NCBI GenBank assembly: GCA_947095585.1
Contig: OX352765.1
Span: 79,095,976-79,159,975 of the forward strand
Origin: Nephrocerus scutellatus
Lineage: Eukaryota > Arthropoda > Insecta > Diptera > Pipunculidae
DNA: 64,000 nt
Reading direction: 5' to 3'
A program made the translations under genes and the position numbers. Below the pieces are notes generated by a model. That model worked only from the letters and a program-made list of their open reading frames with translations. It was not told the DNA's origin and ran no database searches. This document shows, in pieces, positions 1 to 10,842 of the stretch. How positions within the stretch are numbered: the stretch's first letter is position 1; the number at the start of each line of letters is the position of its first letter.

Positions 1-418
1 TATTTAATAAAAATAATTTACACGCGCCACACGCGACACGTGACACGCGTCAATTCATCGCAAGTCAAGTTTTAAAACAAGTACCTTTTTTTTAAAAAAA
101 AATGTACACGCGTCACACGCGACGTGCGACACGCGTCACGTCATCGCAAGCCAAGTTTTTAAAACAAGTAATTAAAAAAAATTGAACGCGCAACACGTGA
201 CGCGCCTCACGTCATCGCAAGTCAAGCGCTTACCAATTGTTTTAAAACAAGTCCCATCAAATTCCGATTGGTAGAAGTCGCGATATACAACCGAACAAAC
301 GTACAACCCGACAACCCGACATCCCGACAACCCGACAACCCGACAACCCGACACACGCACGCTAGAAAAATTTTCTTGTCCTCCGATTATTAGCTTCGCC
401 TTTCGGGCTCGCAATTAA
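1..418 (+). repeat. CACGCG-box dispersed repeat, copy 1 (three tandem units plus tail)
   Basis: Three roughly 80-bp units (near 21, 104 and 185) each carry a CpG-rich box of overlapping CACACGCGAC and ACACGCGTCA words, then TCATCGCAAG, CAAGTTTTAAAACAAGTA and an A-rich spacer. After the last unit comes a distinctive tail with CCAATTGTTTTAAAACAAGT, a run of CGACAACC repeats (about 302-355) and a terminal segment that includes TTTCGGGCTCGCAAT. The same order recurs at 26764-27306, ending at the same bases, so this is a defined dispersed element and not random sequence. There is no coding capacity. Class is unknown; a non-autonomous DNA element with internal tandem repeats is an inference. Confidence 0.75.
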
Positions 419-567
419 CTATTTATAGAACCCCATCTTTCAATTGTATGCAATTTATTGAATAACTTGAAAGAATAGTACAAAGATACACCAATTGTTT
501 CTGCATAGGTGATTTCAACATTAACCTAAAAAATGTAAATGACTCCCTTGTTCTGAACTACTTACAA

Positions 568-795
568 ATGGTGTATGCTAATGGATTTGTTCATCTAAAT
601 TCCTTGCCTAATCATCTATGTACTAGAATTGCCAACTCCGTTGGTACTTCTATTGAGCATATTTCAACGAAGAATTTTGACTATAAATACGTTACTTCCC
701 TTAAAGATATATCATTTTCTGATCACCGCTTTATTTATGTTTCCCTTAATTGTAACTGTATGGTGAAAACTCATTCCAATTTGTCCCATAAGTAA
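568..795 (+). pseudogene. LINE endonuclease C-terminal fragment
   Basis: The open frame continues upstream of the first ATG (codons from about 503 read FCIGDFNIN), so the ATG at 568 is internal. GDFN and the later SDHRF are the conserved metal- and DNA-binding motifs of APE-type endonucleases that nick target DNA during LINE insertion. The frame ends at a stop at 793-795 and no intact reverse transcriptase follows in frame. It belongs to the LINE relic at 428-2065. Confidence 0.7.
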
Positions 796-1745
796 TTGAC
801 TGATTACCAGAATCTGGAATAAAGCATTTGAGTCTACCAACATTCAAACATTTGTTAATTGTTTATCTTCTACCATTTCTCATACTCATATTCAATAGAT
901 CAAAGAAAGACAGTCGTTGCACGGAATTAGAAATTGACGGTTGCTCCATTACGAATACCCAATTAATATGTGTAGCTTTCAACCAGTGGTTTACTAACTC
1001 GACGTAACCAAATAATGCACTCAATAATTTACACATTCGTAATACTTACCATTATTAGAGGAAAGAAAATTATTAAAACGGGAAAGGACAGTATGTTCAA
1101 GTAATTTACTAACATTAGATAAACTAGAAATTGGTATTGATAAAGCCAAACAATTTGGCTTTATCAATAACTCAAGTACCACATTGGCATGCATGCATCT
1201 AATTACAACCATACAGGATCAACTTGACAGATGGTCAGTCGTCTCGTTTTTGATAGTATTAACCACTCAATTCTGCTACACAAACTCTCCTTACTTGGTC
1301 TTTCTTCAAAAGATTTTGAATTCTTTAAGACTTATCTCGAGAATAGAGAACAATGTATTTGTATTGATAATTAAAAAAACACTTTCCTTACTTGCAAATT
1401 TGGTGTACCACAAGGATCTATCCTGAGACCCGGCCTTTTCAACATATTTATAAATGATTGCCTTGAACTAACTCTTAAAGGAAATCGTCAAATGTATGCT
1501 GTACATTCGCCCAGAATTGTTGCATTCTGCAAGAGATATGCAATCTGATAAAGTTCACCTTAATAAGTAGCTCTTATACAATCGTTTATCTATTAATTTC
1601 GACAAATGATTTAGAAACATGAATTAATGCTAATCATTCATTTGTAAGGAAATAATTTACCATTTACACAATGTAACAAATTTGTATATCTTGGTCTAAC
1701 ACTCGACAGTAATTGGAATTAATTGGAACTCTCATCTTGTATATA

Positions 1746-2025
1746 ATAATAATATCGGCGCGACAGACCATACGGTCCAAGGCCTGACTTCTCGCAACAA
1801 TTTGTGTTGAGCATGCATATTTTTTGAACACAAATGGAGGGACCTACAATTTAATGCCGGATCCGAACGGCAAATTGACAGTGACAAGTTATTACACTCG
1901 GATGTTTGTCAAACTTTCGCGAGAGGTGGGACACCGTGAAAAATACTTTGGTGTTACTGGGATTCGAACCATGAACCCCCTGCTCAGCAGTCCATGCTCC
2001 TATCCACTGAGCCACGGCGCCCACG
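1746..2025 (-). mobile_element. tRNA-derived SINE, copy 1
   Basis: Read on the minus strand, the head holds an A box (TGGCTCAGTGG) and a B box (GGTTCGAATCCC) about 35 bases further on, the internal RNA polymerase III promoter of a tRNA gene. A shared body follows with CGGCATTAAATTGTAGGTCC and GTCTGTCGCGCCG, ending in ATTATTAT. It is flanked by a perfect 14-bp target-site duplication, TCATCTTGTATATA, at 1732-1745 and 2026-2039. It sits inside a LINE reverse transcriptase relic whose reading resumes after it. Other copies are at 14336-14570 and 31432-31723. The SINE encodes no protein and must be mobilised by a LINE in trans. Confidence 0.92.
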
Positions 2026-2065
2026 TCATCTTGTATATATACGATCAATAATGACTCCATTTTTA

Positions 2066-3650
2066 AATTCTCTATATTAACTTCACTTGCCCGTGGGTCG
2101 GTCGTCGGTCGTCTGTCGTGGAATCTTGCGATCAATTTTTAACCTACTTCCCAAGGCCCGATTTTATTGAAATTTTGCACACATCTGTATTTCCGGAGAC
2201 AACACTTTCTATTAAAATTTGAGGCCCATCGGGCCACGGGGTCGGGGGGCTCCCATACAAATATTTTACAAAATTTTACTCGATTTTCTTCAAATTTTAT
2301 ACACATGTGTATCTCTGATGGACAACAGTTTTTGTAAACATTTTGGAGACCCCGGGCCCCGGATTCGTGGGGCCCCATAAAATTTTTTTTTAAAAAATTA
2401 ACCCGATTTTCTTCAAATTTTACATACGCGTGTATTTTCGGTAGGCAGAACTTTTTGTAAAAATTTTGGAGACCCCGGACCCTGGGTTCGTGGGACCCCA
2501 TAAAATTTTTTTAAAAAAATTAACCCGATTTTCTTCAAATTTTACATACGCGTGTATCTCCGAAATGCAACACTTTTTGTAAAAATTTTGGAGACCCCGG
2601 ACCCTGGGTTCGTGAACCCAATAAAATTTTTTTAAAAAAAATTAACCCGATTTTCTTCAAATTTTATAATCGCGTGTATCTCCGATATGCAACACTTTTT
2701 GTATAAATTTTGGAGACCCCGGACCCTGGGTTCGTGAACCCCATAAACATTTTTTAAAAAAATTAACCCGATTTTCTTCAAATTTTACATACGCGTGTAT
2801 TTTCGGTAGGCAGAACTTTTTGTAAAAATTTTGGAGACCCCGGACCCTGGGTTCGTGGGACCCCATAAAATTTTTTTAAAAAAATTAACCCGATTTTCTT
2901 CAAATTTTACATACGCGTGTATCTCCGAAATGCAACACTTTTTGTAAAAATTTTGGAGACCCCGGACCCTGGGTTCGTGAACCCAATAAAATTTTTTTAA
3001 AAAAAATTAACCCGATTTTCTTCAAATTTTATAATCGCGTGTATCTCCGATATGCAACACTTTTTGTATAAATTTTGGAGACCCCGGACCCTGGGTTCGT
3101 GAACCCCATAAACATTTTTTAAAAAAATTAACCCGATTTTCTTCAAATTTAATAAACGCGTATAATTTTTTTGAAAAATTTTTGTAGACCCCGGGCCCCA
3201 TACAATTTTTTTAAAAAATTAACCCGATTTTCTTCAAATTTTATATACGTATGTATCTCCGATGGAAAACACTTTTTGTAAAATTTTGGTGACCCGGGCC
3301 CCAGGGTCATTGGGCCCCAAAAATTTTTTTTAAAAAAATTAACCCGATTTTTTTTCAATGTTATATATGTGTGTATCTCCGATGGACAACACTTTTTGCA
3401 AAAATTTTGGTGGCCGGGGTCTTTGGGCGCCATATAAATTTTTCAAAAAAATTAACCCGATTTTCTTCAAATTTTAAACACATGTGCATCACTGATGGAC
3501 AAAACTTTTTGTAAATTTGTTGGAGTGATAGGGCCCTGAGACCCGTGTGGTGTCCATGTAAATTTTTAAATAATTAGCCCGATTTTCTTCAAATTTTAAC
3601 ACATACCCACCGCTATTAGAGAATTTACATGAAAAATTTTAATTTTTATG
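2066..3650. repeat. 122-bp tandem repeat family, largest array
   Basis: The element opens with ATATTAACTTCACTTGCC and a short GGTCGTCGGTCGTC tract. About eleven units follow, each with ACCCGATTTTCTTCAAATTT, an ACACATGTGTATCTCCGAT-like block and a GGAGACCCCGGACCCTGGG-like block. The anchor ACCCG falls at 2401, 2523, 2645, 2766, 2888, 3010 and 3131, a period of 121-122 bp. It closes with GAGAATTTACATGAAAAA and TTTTTATGGGTTG. The same opening and closing segments bound a shorter copy at 25376-25910, so this is a dispersed element with a variable internal array. Open frames across it are by-products of the repeat. Confidence 0.9.
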
Positions 3651-4027
3651 GGTTGTTTTTTTATTGTTATAATGATTTATATATTGTAGAAAATTAGTAA
3701 AATAAAGAAAAAAATTGTTGTGTAAGCTATAGCGCTCTGTCTTCTGTATTTTATAATTAAGATAATAAATAAAAAGAATTCTATAAAAGTTAAAAAAAAG
3801 AAGAGAATCGCAACCCAATACTAATCAAAAAACTAATCGTATTGAGAGCTTCATTTAAAAGGGAGTCTCATTTGCTGACATGGCCAGAAGCAACCTTGGT
3901 ACACATATTGTTTCGGGTTCAGCAAATGACAATGACAAATGAGCAAGCATTAATTTTAACACTATTTTTGATATGCTTAATCGTCTCAATACCTGCCCCT
4001 AATGTCAACTCCGTTATCTCAGTTGCT
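3651..4027. other. AT-rich spacer, nothing recognised
   Basis: This stretch between the 122-bp array and an RTE fragment is AT-rich with long A runs. A 75-codon frame at 3842-4069 runs into the RTE fragment and has no recognisable motif. No gene, repeat or RNA could be supported. Confidence 0.5.
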
Positions 4028-4600
4028 AGACATCCTCTGCCATATACACAAGAAAGGAGAATTGATTAATCACAAACGGTGTTGAGTAACGCGATGTTTT
4101 CCTTTCTCCTACTAGACATGATAGCCCAAAATGCTAAAGTCATTGTTGGACAATAACACTGTAGCTTCATCTCAGGCAAATAAACAACCGATCAGATTGT
4201 CATGCTTAGGCAGGCAGTCTAGAGTTCTAAAACTCTAACGACTTTAAAGCCGCTTATGGTCATATAGTCAGATTTAATTGTTTTTAAACCTTGAGGGAAC
4301 TTGGGATACCCAAATAAGCAGACGACAATGTAGGCTGACCATGACCAATAATAAACGACAAGTAAAGATATTCGGATCACTATCATTACATCTATCTGAC
4401 GTATTCATAAACCTAAACCTGGCATTGGAGAGAGTAATCCGAGACTATGATATAACGGAGAGGGGAATAATTCTCTAAAAGTCCATCCAGATATACTAGC
4501 TTACGCAGATGATATTCACATTTTAGAAAGAGCTCTTAGTGCACAAGGAACTATCAGTCAGATCATGTGAGAGGTCAGATCAATTGCAATAATTTCCAGC
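4028..4600 (+). mobile_element. RTE-type LINE fragment (reverse transcriptase part)
   Basis: This degenerate copy of the RTE-like family is better preserved at 38-40 kb, 45.7 kb and 50.3 kb. Matching words include GTTGTTGAGTACCGCG-like sequence near 4080, CTTCATCTCAGGCAAAT near 4168, ACTTTAAAGCCGC near 4240 and GGCTGACCATGACCAATA near 4333. TAGCTTACGCAGATGATATT near 4497 encodes the AYADDI catalytic box. Deletions and stops break the frame. It is truncated at both ends and cannot encode a working enzyme. Confidence 0.75.
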
Positions 4601-7029
4601 TGTGAACAATTATTTCGGCAACGTTCAAACTTTTACTGCATAATACTATTGAGTATGGTTACGTTCCGTTATTCTCAAAAAGCATGAGATGGCTTTTTCA
4701 AAAAGTTACTGTTACCGCATGGTACCACCAGTCTATACCGGGTTGTGTAGCCCCTAGATTTCATGCCGCCGACTCGATCTGAATGATTGGACTTTGTATA
4801 TAGGATTGCTTCACGTTATGTTATCTCCGATTTGTTTCTGAATTCCCAAGCAAATCGGGCTGGGCTCATCTAATGCAAGAGCCATTTTGAGATATATGTA
4901 GATTATCACTTATCATTAATCTAAAGGAATAATCTTGGCTTATTACGAGTAAGTACAACGGTCATAGTCAACATAGACAGTCATGTCAGCTTATTAAATT
5001 CTTAATATTAGCTACATGTCCGGATGTGTTTGCTTATTTATTCCTTCCTAAAGCCCGATTTTATTCAAACTTTGCTCACATGTCTGCCTCCGATACAAAT
5101 TTGAAAGTGATCGGGCGATCAAATCTATCCTATCTCTTTTTTATTCTTTTTATGATGTTAGACTTCCATTAGATTCCTGCATTATTGCGTTTAGTTGCTA
5201 GCATAGCATTCATCATTGAACCAATCGTTCCTGTCTTTACAACTTCAGCCTGAAAAGGAGTCAGCAGTACTAATGATATTTTTTTAACTTCGCTTGTCGA
5301 AACCTTCCGAAAAACTCTATAACCTTTTTTACAGGATAATACGATATCTTTTGATGCAGCGTATTGCGGCAGAAAACAAAATATTGCAATAAAAACCACA
5401 GAAAAACGAGCAAGGATAAGGAATAACAAGGACTTTGTTTTTAATTAATACACCTTTATATGGGAATTAAGGAGACAAAAGAGGAGTTGATTAGCACGAG
5501 AAAAGAAATCAGTAGAGAGGTAACTTTTAAATGGTAGGAAACATTTGTAAACTCCTTAAACGTTTTCTGCCTCGATTAAAAGGAATGAACATCTAGCCGC
5601 TGCCACATCAGACTCAGAATTCCATGTAGTTGTAAACTTTCATGCAGTATACTAAAACACGTGTAATGCCAGTTCTTTTGTGCAACTTCAAGGCCTGAAT
5701 TCTAAAGAGTGTTCGAAATAACTCGCTTGGGATTTTCGCTTTATAGTAATTCTTGATAAACCTCATTGAAAGAATAAAGTTTAGTAAATCCAGGGGCAGA
5801 ACTCGTTAATCTCAAATCGAGCAGTAATATCAGCAGCGATAACAACAACAACAGCAATAACAATACACAAGCAAAGATCAATTTTAAGAATATCGATCGT
5901 GAGAGACTTGAAATTGCAGACAACATAAAAAGTGGGAATAGTGGTGGGCATTAATTTTTCAAAAGAAGCCTTCATTGAACCTCCCCACAAGAAACTTTAT
6001 ACAACACTAACAAACATATATAACTCTGGGCTCCTTCCTCACTATGAGTAGAGATTTGTACTTTACTAAGACGACTGACTCTTCGAATTTTATGAGTTTT
6101 TCTCAAAAAATTCCTCTCATGCAATACTCATAAAATCCAAACCAATTCGAGGTAAAAGAAGGAACAAGAAAACCAAAAAAACACTCACATTCAGATTTTC
6201 GCTTTAATGAACAAAGCGTTTTTTTTGCACAAAGAACATCTCATTTGAAGGATTGCAATTCTTAGGATTAAAGACTATAAAATGGCAATAAAAATGAATC
6301 TAAAACGGCAGACAGCACGAACGATACGACTGTCGTAATAGACGGACACATCCTACAACCAACTATACAGCCCTCCATCTATCCGTCCATTCATCCATAT
6401 ATCTCCACAATCAGTTTCCATAGTCTCCAGTCGAGACGACTGTCTGACCGACTGTGTGAAGATAAGACATTTCGGGCATACTGGTATTCAATCCAAATCA
6501 TTGTATATTACAATATTTTAGTGGGCGTTTACCTATATATGTGAATATTAAAAATGATTGCAAAATATGATTATTATGATGATGAGTCTAATATTACAGC
6601 TGCTATAGTAGTAGGTAGTAGGCACAGCACCGCCAGCAATAAACTCAAAACGAAAGACTGCCATGTTTATAGGCAACAAACTTGTTTAGTTCTGAATGAA
6701 CAATAAACAGAACTTTTGTGATGGCATAAATAGTTAGTTGGATGAATTTAAGTTGAAGTTTTTATTAGATAAACGAATTTGGATATTAACGAGGGGGTTT
6801 TTTTTTGTTTAAATTTCTTTACTGAAATGTTTTGTACCAGTCTCGAACAGCAGACATACCTACAACTGTAGAGAGTTCTTTAGACCAAATGTAAAATATA
6901 AAAAAAGCAATTTATAGATGACTACATTGTCTTCATTTCATATGTAAAGTATTACAAGATCCAGAATATTTTTCTGATAATAATTTTTTCAACACTATAG
7001 ATATCAGAGAGGAACCGCAATATATCGTG
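4601..7029. other. Mostly single-copy DNA, no gene supported
   Basis: No coding segment with family-like motifs was found. A short relic of the 122-bp family lies at about 5048-5125 (AAAGCCCGATTTTATTCAAA and CACATGTCTGCCTCCGAT). A CAA/CAG-rich patch lies near 5830-5870. A minus-strand open frame at 5169-5429 would begin with a signal-peptide-like stretch but has no ATG (see rejected items). The remainder is probably intronic or intergenic host DNA. Confidence 0.5.
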
Positions 7030-7970
7030 CTTTTTTAAGCCTAATAGAACTTTGTAAAAAATAAAACAAAAAATGTATTTTTAATCAAATTGTTTAATTC
7101 ATTGGAAAGATCAATACATTGCACTAAAATTTAAAAATGATTTCGGTCATATGGCGAAGCGCATTTTGGACGTCCAATTTTTGTCCACTTTTTCGAGCAC
7201 TGCTTGCCATATGTCACAAATAACTCGAACAATGTTGGCCTCCTAGGCGCCTATTGTTGCTGGTTTATCAGCATAAACCAGCGACTTCATGTTTCCCCAC
7301 AGGAAATAATCGTGTGGAGTCAAATCAGATCACCTTAGAGGCCACTGGACAGGTATATTTCTCGAAATTAACGTAGCGCCATCCCGTTCAAACCGCTCAT
7401 CCGGATCAATGTCATTCATATTTTCACACAAAAAATCATTGACCATTGTGCGGTATTGATCTCCATAGACTCTAAAGCAAACTCCGGCCTCATTTTTGAA
7501 TAAATAAGGTCTGATGATGCCATTAGCGAATAAACCGCACCAAACCTTGCATTGTCTCTGTACGTAATGGAGACCCTTGCGGATAAGTCTCGCCCCATAT
7601 GCACCCAATTGTGCAGTAAAATAACGAGTCAGTTTCCAAATGCTCTAGAACCAAATCGGCCAAAGAACGACGCTTATGATAATCTCGTGACTTTAATTCC
7701 TTTAAAAACAGTGGAGTTGCATGATTTAGAGAGTGTGTGGTACCAAATCTATCGAATTTTATGAAAAATAACTTAGTCATTTATTAGTTGCGCGATTCGA
7801 TAACTGATTTTCAAAGTAAATTTGTATAATTTGGTAGCGTTGTTTAAGCGTGAGTCTATTGATTGATGATTTGCAGAGTATACTGATAATAAATTTCAAA
7901 TAGGGAGCGCAGTATGATAGCTCGTTTTACAGTTAACTCTTCAGTAAGTTTCATATGTTGTTGCAGTTCT
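7030..7970 (-). mobile_element. DD41D Tc1/mariner-type transposon, degenerate copy A
   Basis: The minus strand encodes broken transposase. A frame at 7330-7608 reads KVWCGLFANGI, then YRTMVNDFLCENM, then FERDGATLISRN, and after a stop SDLTPHDYFLWGNMKSLVYADKP. These are the catalytic-core words of the rosa-like DD41D group. About 20 codons between the second and third Asp are missing, so it is inactive. The 3' end near 7031 (reverse complement AGTTCTATTAGGCTTAAAAAA) matches the terminal repeat of copy B near 10290. The 5' region (7800-7965) matches the element at 63545-64000. Confidence 0.82.
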
Positions 7971-8524
7971 TGAGTTTAAAATTCCTACAGCATTAGAGTT
8001 TATAATTTGTCAAGCTGGGATTAATGGTCCAACGACCAAGAAACCACTAAAAACAACTTTTTTAATGGAAACGGCGTTGAGAAGCTCAGTCTTCGAACTT
8101 TGAAAAGATGCACGGGGACTCGCTCAAGTAGTTCTGCTATGTTAGTGAGCGAAGAATTAAGAAGTTTCCGCAATCCCAGAATAATTATTCGAAAACTGTT
8201 GTAATTTTCTCTGACGACCTCAGATCTGAGGAGATGACTGATAAATACACTAAGAAATACTTTACGAGGCTGACTGAGCTCACTAAGATTTTCAGAAAAC
8301 TTAAAAACAAACCCTAGACAGATAACATTGATAACATTTGAAATATCGCGTTGAAACATCTACCGGTCGAAGTTATATGCGCGATTTTCAACCACTTGCT
8401 CAATGATCACTTGTAGTGATTCACTACTTCCCGAAGTACTTTATGTGGATTCATTTTGACCGCGTCTGAAAGAAATGAGATAATTCCGCGAAATCAATTT
8501 TGAACTTACTAGGAAACGTAAATT
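7971..8524. other. Unrecognised spacer
   Basis: This lies between a DD41D relic and an RNase H LINE fragment. A 112-codon frame on the minus strand (8021-8359) has no motif that I recognise and no homolog elsewhere in the window. No feature is supported. Confidence 0.4.
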
Positions 8525-9205
8525 CACTGACAGATCCAAGACGAAGATGAAGATGAAGACGACAGAGTCGGTGCAGGTATCTTCGCGGATGATCGCAATC
8601 TGTCAAAGTCTTACAAGGTACCCGATTCAGCTAGAGATCCTAGCAATTAGGGAGGCTTGCAGGGTACTAAGGCTTAGAAACGCACAAATCGGAAGAATTG
8701 GTCTATGTCGCCATAAGGGCGATTTATGCGACCACAAAAAACTCGAAACTCGTACAACAGTGACAATAAGAATTGGCATCGATCAGTCAATTCATGGACA
8801 TCACCACAGTATGGGTGCCAGGGCACAGTAATGTAGAGGGTAATGATAGAGCGGACGAATTGGCTAAGATGGACGTCGCTATGAACACCACCTATATGGA
8901 GAGGGTTAGCTGTCCAATGAGCTCAGTCAAGGAACGAATTCTCTCTTTTTTTAATACAAGTCAAAGCTCAGGTAGAACAGTCTGTCGAAATGCGCCATAT
9001 CAAGAGTGATGTGGCCATACAAAGCAAAAGAAAAACCACCGAGTTTGTAATCTAGAACCCGGAGGGATATTGCCGGAGTTGTGGCTATCAGCACGTGCCA
9101 CTGGCCTAATTTGGGTATAGCGCACAACAACTTCTGCAGAAGTTGCAAAGATGAAAATGAGAACACTTCCTCTGTAGTCAAGACACCGCATTTTAGGTAA
9201 ACCAA
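8525..9205 (+). mobile_element. RNase H-bearing LINE (LOA/I-like), 3' coding fragment
   Basis: The translation begins in an RNase H domain (TDRSK in place of the usual TDGSK). It continues through LEILAIREACRVLR, a frameshift, and then WVPGHSNVEGNDRADELAKM, which holds the conserved His and the last Asp of RNase H. Downstream DNA still encodes a Cys-rich tail (CRSC) and ends at ACACCGCATTTTAGG, the same ending as the copy at 13255-14215. RNase H after the reverse transcriptase is known in the I and LOA clades of insect LINEs. Frameshifts and stops make it a pseudogene. The RT and endonuclease are absent. Confidence 0.82.
8773..9009 (+). pseudogene. LINE RNase H C-terminal fragment
   Basis: This 78-codon open frame carries VPGHSNVEGNDRADELA, the terminal RNase H motif in which His and Asp contribute to the two-metal active site that degrades RNA in RNA-DNA hybrids. 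The ATG is internal to the original polyprotein. Upstream parts lie in another frame at 8547-8720. It is a remnant of the LINE at 8525-9205 and not a host RNase H gene. Confidence 0.8.
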
Positions 9206-10320
9206 ATTATCCAAATTTATTTTAAAAATCACTCGTCGATGCGTGCAACTTATAGACCACTTCGTGTTTTTTATGGTACACATCACCGTCCCTCTGAATA
9301 AGCCTTTCGTCGAGCTGTGGATTGGTTTCGTGCCATATATTCTCTAAATGATGCAATAACTCCAACACGCCAAAGGAATTTGCGCACTAAAGAGAATATT
9401 GCCGCTGTAAAGGAATGTGTGGTCGACGTTTCAAATCTATCGGTTGTCGGTCGTAGCAATTGGGGCTCTGTCCGTCTACTACGTGAAAAATTTTGCACAA
9501 AGATCTTGGCCTAGACCCGTATAAAATCCACCACGAATTAAAGCCACGAGAACATCATATACGTCGTTCTATAGCCGATTAGGCTCTAGAGCAGTTGTCC
9601 TGTCCTGTTGTCTTATCGCAAAATTGTGTTTAGCTATGACGCTCATTTTTGGCTTAACGGGTGTTTGGTAATAAGCAAAATTATTTTGACATACGCTACA
9701 GAATTCATCAGATCCAGAAAAATTCACCATTTGGTGCGGTTTATACGCTGGCGGCACCATCGGACCTTATTTCTTCAAAATAGAGATAGCAGTTTACGTT
9801 ACAGTCAATGAAGATCTTTAACGCACCATGATCAATGATTTTTTGTTTGAAAATATGGATGACATTGATCTGGACGACACATGGGGTGAACAGAATGGCG
9901 GTACTTGCCATACGGTGATGGCAACCATCGACTTATTGAAGTCAAAATTTGCGACAAGTGGATATTGAGGCAGGTACCTGTCAATTGGCCTCTAAGGTCG
10001 TGAGGTTTGACACCTCTCGATTATATCCTGTGACGACACGTGAATTCGCTGGTTTATGCTGATAAACCACATAGGAGACCAACACTGTTCGAGTTATTTG
10101 TACATACGGCCAGCAGTGCTCGAAAAAGTGGAACAAAATTATACGTTCAGAATGCGCTTCGTCAAGGAAAGCCGCGGTGGCCATATGCACCAAATCATTT
10201 TCAAATGTTAATGCCATGTCTTGATCTTTCTAATGAATAAAACAGTTTGGTTAAAATTAAATTTTTCGTTTTACATTGTCCAATTTTAAGTTCTATCGGG
10301 CTTAAAAAAAAACAACCTTT
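9206..10320 (+). mobile_element. DD41D Tc1/mariner-type transposon, degenerate copy B
   Basis: DNA from 9206 parallels the element at 63660-64000 (helix-turn-helix region). Further on the reading gives SYDAHFWLNG with the first catalytic Asp (about 9635), FTIWCGLYAGGTIGPYFF (about 9720) and MINDFLFENMDDIDLDDTW (about 9830). GEQNGGTCHTV replaces the usual FQQDGATCHTA, so the second catalytic Asp is Asn. Several stops are present. The 3' end carries AGTTCTATCGGGCTTAAAAA, the presumed terminal inverted repeat. A clean 5' terminus was not found; the copy abuts a LINE end at 9205. Confidence 0.82.
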
Positions 10321-10728
10321 GCTATGTGGGTGGGTAACTATTTTCTGAAACTTTAAACTGCTATTAAAAAAAAAAAAAAATGCAAACTTAAAAAAATTAA
10401 CAATCATTTTGGACGATTTATTCATTCTTCGAAACATCATATGTTTAGGGGCATATATTAAAATGAATGGACCGAAATAAAAGCAAAGAAAATATTGCCT
10501 GCAATAACTGAATGTTTAAGAATAAATGGTTGGCCACCGTTAACGTGGAAGAGGATGAAAAATTTGCTACTATTGTTTGGAATATGAAGACTGATTAGTT
10601 TCCTTGTTGGATCCACCGTTATAAAACGACACACAAAGTCTGCTTTTTGAAACACTGAACAAAATTATATCTTATCACCAAAGCCTCATAAACTTCTTAT
10701 ATCATAAAATTACATAAAAAACTACTCG
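10321..10728. other. Spacer between two DD41D elements, nothing recognised
   Basis: AT-rich sequence with an A15-like run near 10366. No coding motif or repeat match was found. Confidence 0.4.
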
Positions 10729-10730
10729 TA

Positions 10731-10762
10731 TCGGGTGTTTCAACAGGTGCGCTTCAACTTTT
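10731..10762 (+). repeat. 5' terminal inverted repeat of the DD41D element
   Basis: The 32 bases begin TCGGGTGTTT and end CTTCAACTTTT. They pair with the reverse complement of 11651-11682 at 25 of 32 positions. TA precedes the repeat. Confidence 0.9.
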
Positions 10763-10842
10763 CTCCGATAGGGACGGCGAACGACGCCATATTTTTTATT
10801 GTTCTTTTGTCATTTGGAAACTTCATTAGTATACATTTCATC

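Larger units (their letters stand above)
428..2065 (+). mobile_element. Jockey/CR1-type LINE relic interrupted by a SINE
   Basis: Translated pieces read in order like a non-LTR retrotransposon. An APE endonuclease end (about 500-795) has GDFNIN near its start and FSDHRFIYVSL near its end. A reverse transcriptase palm piece (about 1150-1500) contains FGVPQGSIL and NIFIND. A region after the palm (about 1680-2065) reads LTLDSNW, then NSHLVYIRSIM after the SINE is skipped. Stops, frameshifts and gaps separate the pieces, so the copy is dead. The catalytic YADD box was not found intact. Clade assignment within the Jockey/CR1 group is uncertain. Confidence 0.75.

Noticed and set aside
5169..5429. 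Minus-strand 86-codon frame whose start looks like a signal peptide, suggesting a small secreted protein
   Set aside because: The apparent first residue is a TTG codon, there is no ATG before the hydrophobic stretch, and a stop lies just upstream. No splice-in signal or homolog was visible.
8773..9009. Host ribonuclease H gene
   Set aside because: The fragment is followed by the LINE Cys-rich tail and parallels two other LINE copies in the window.
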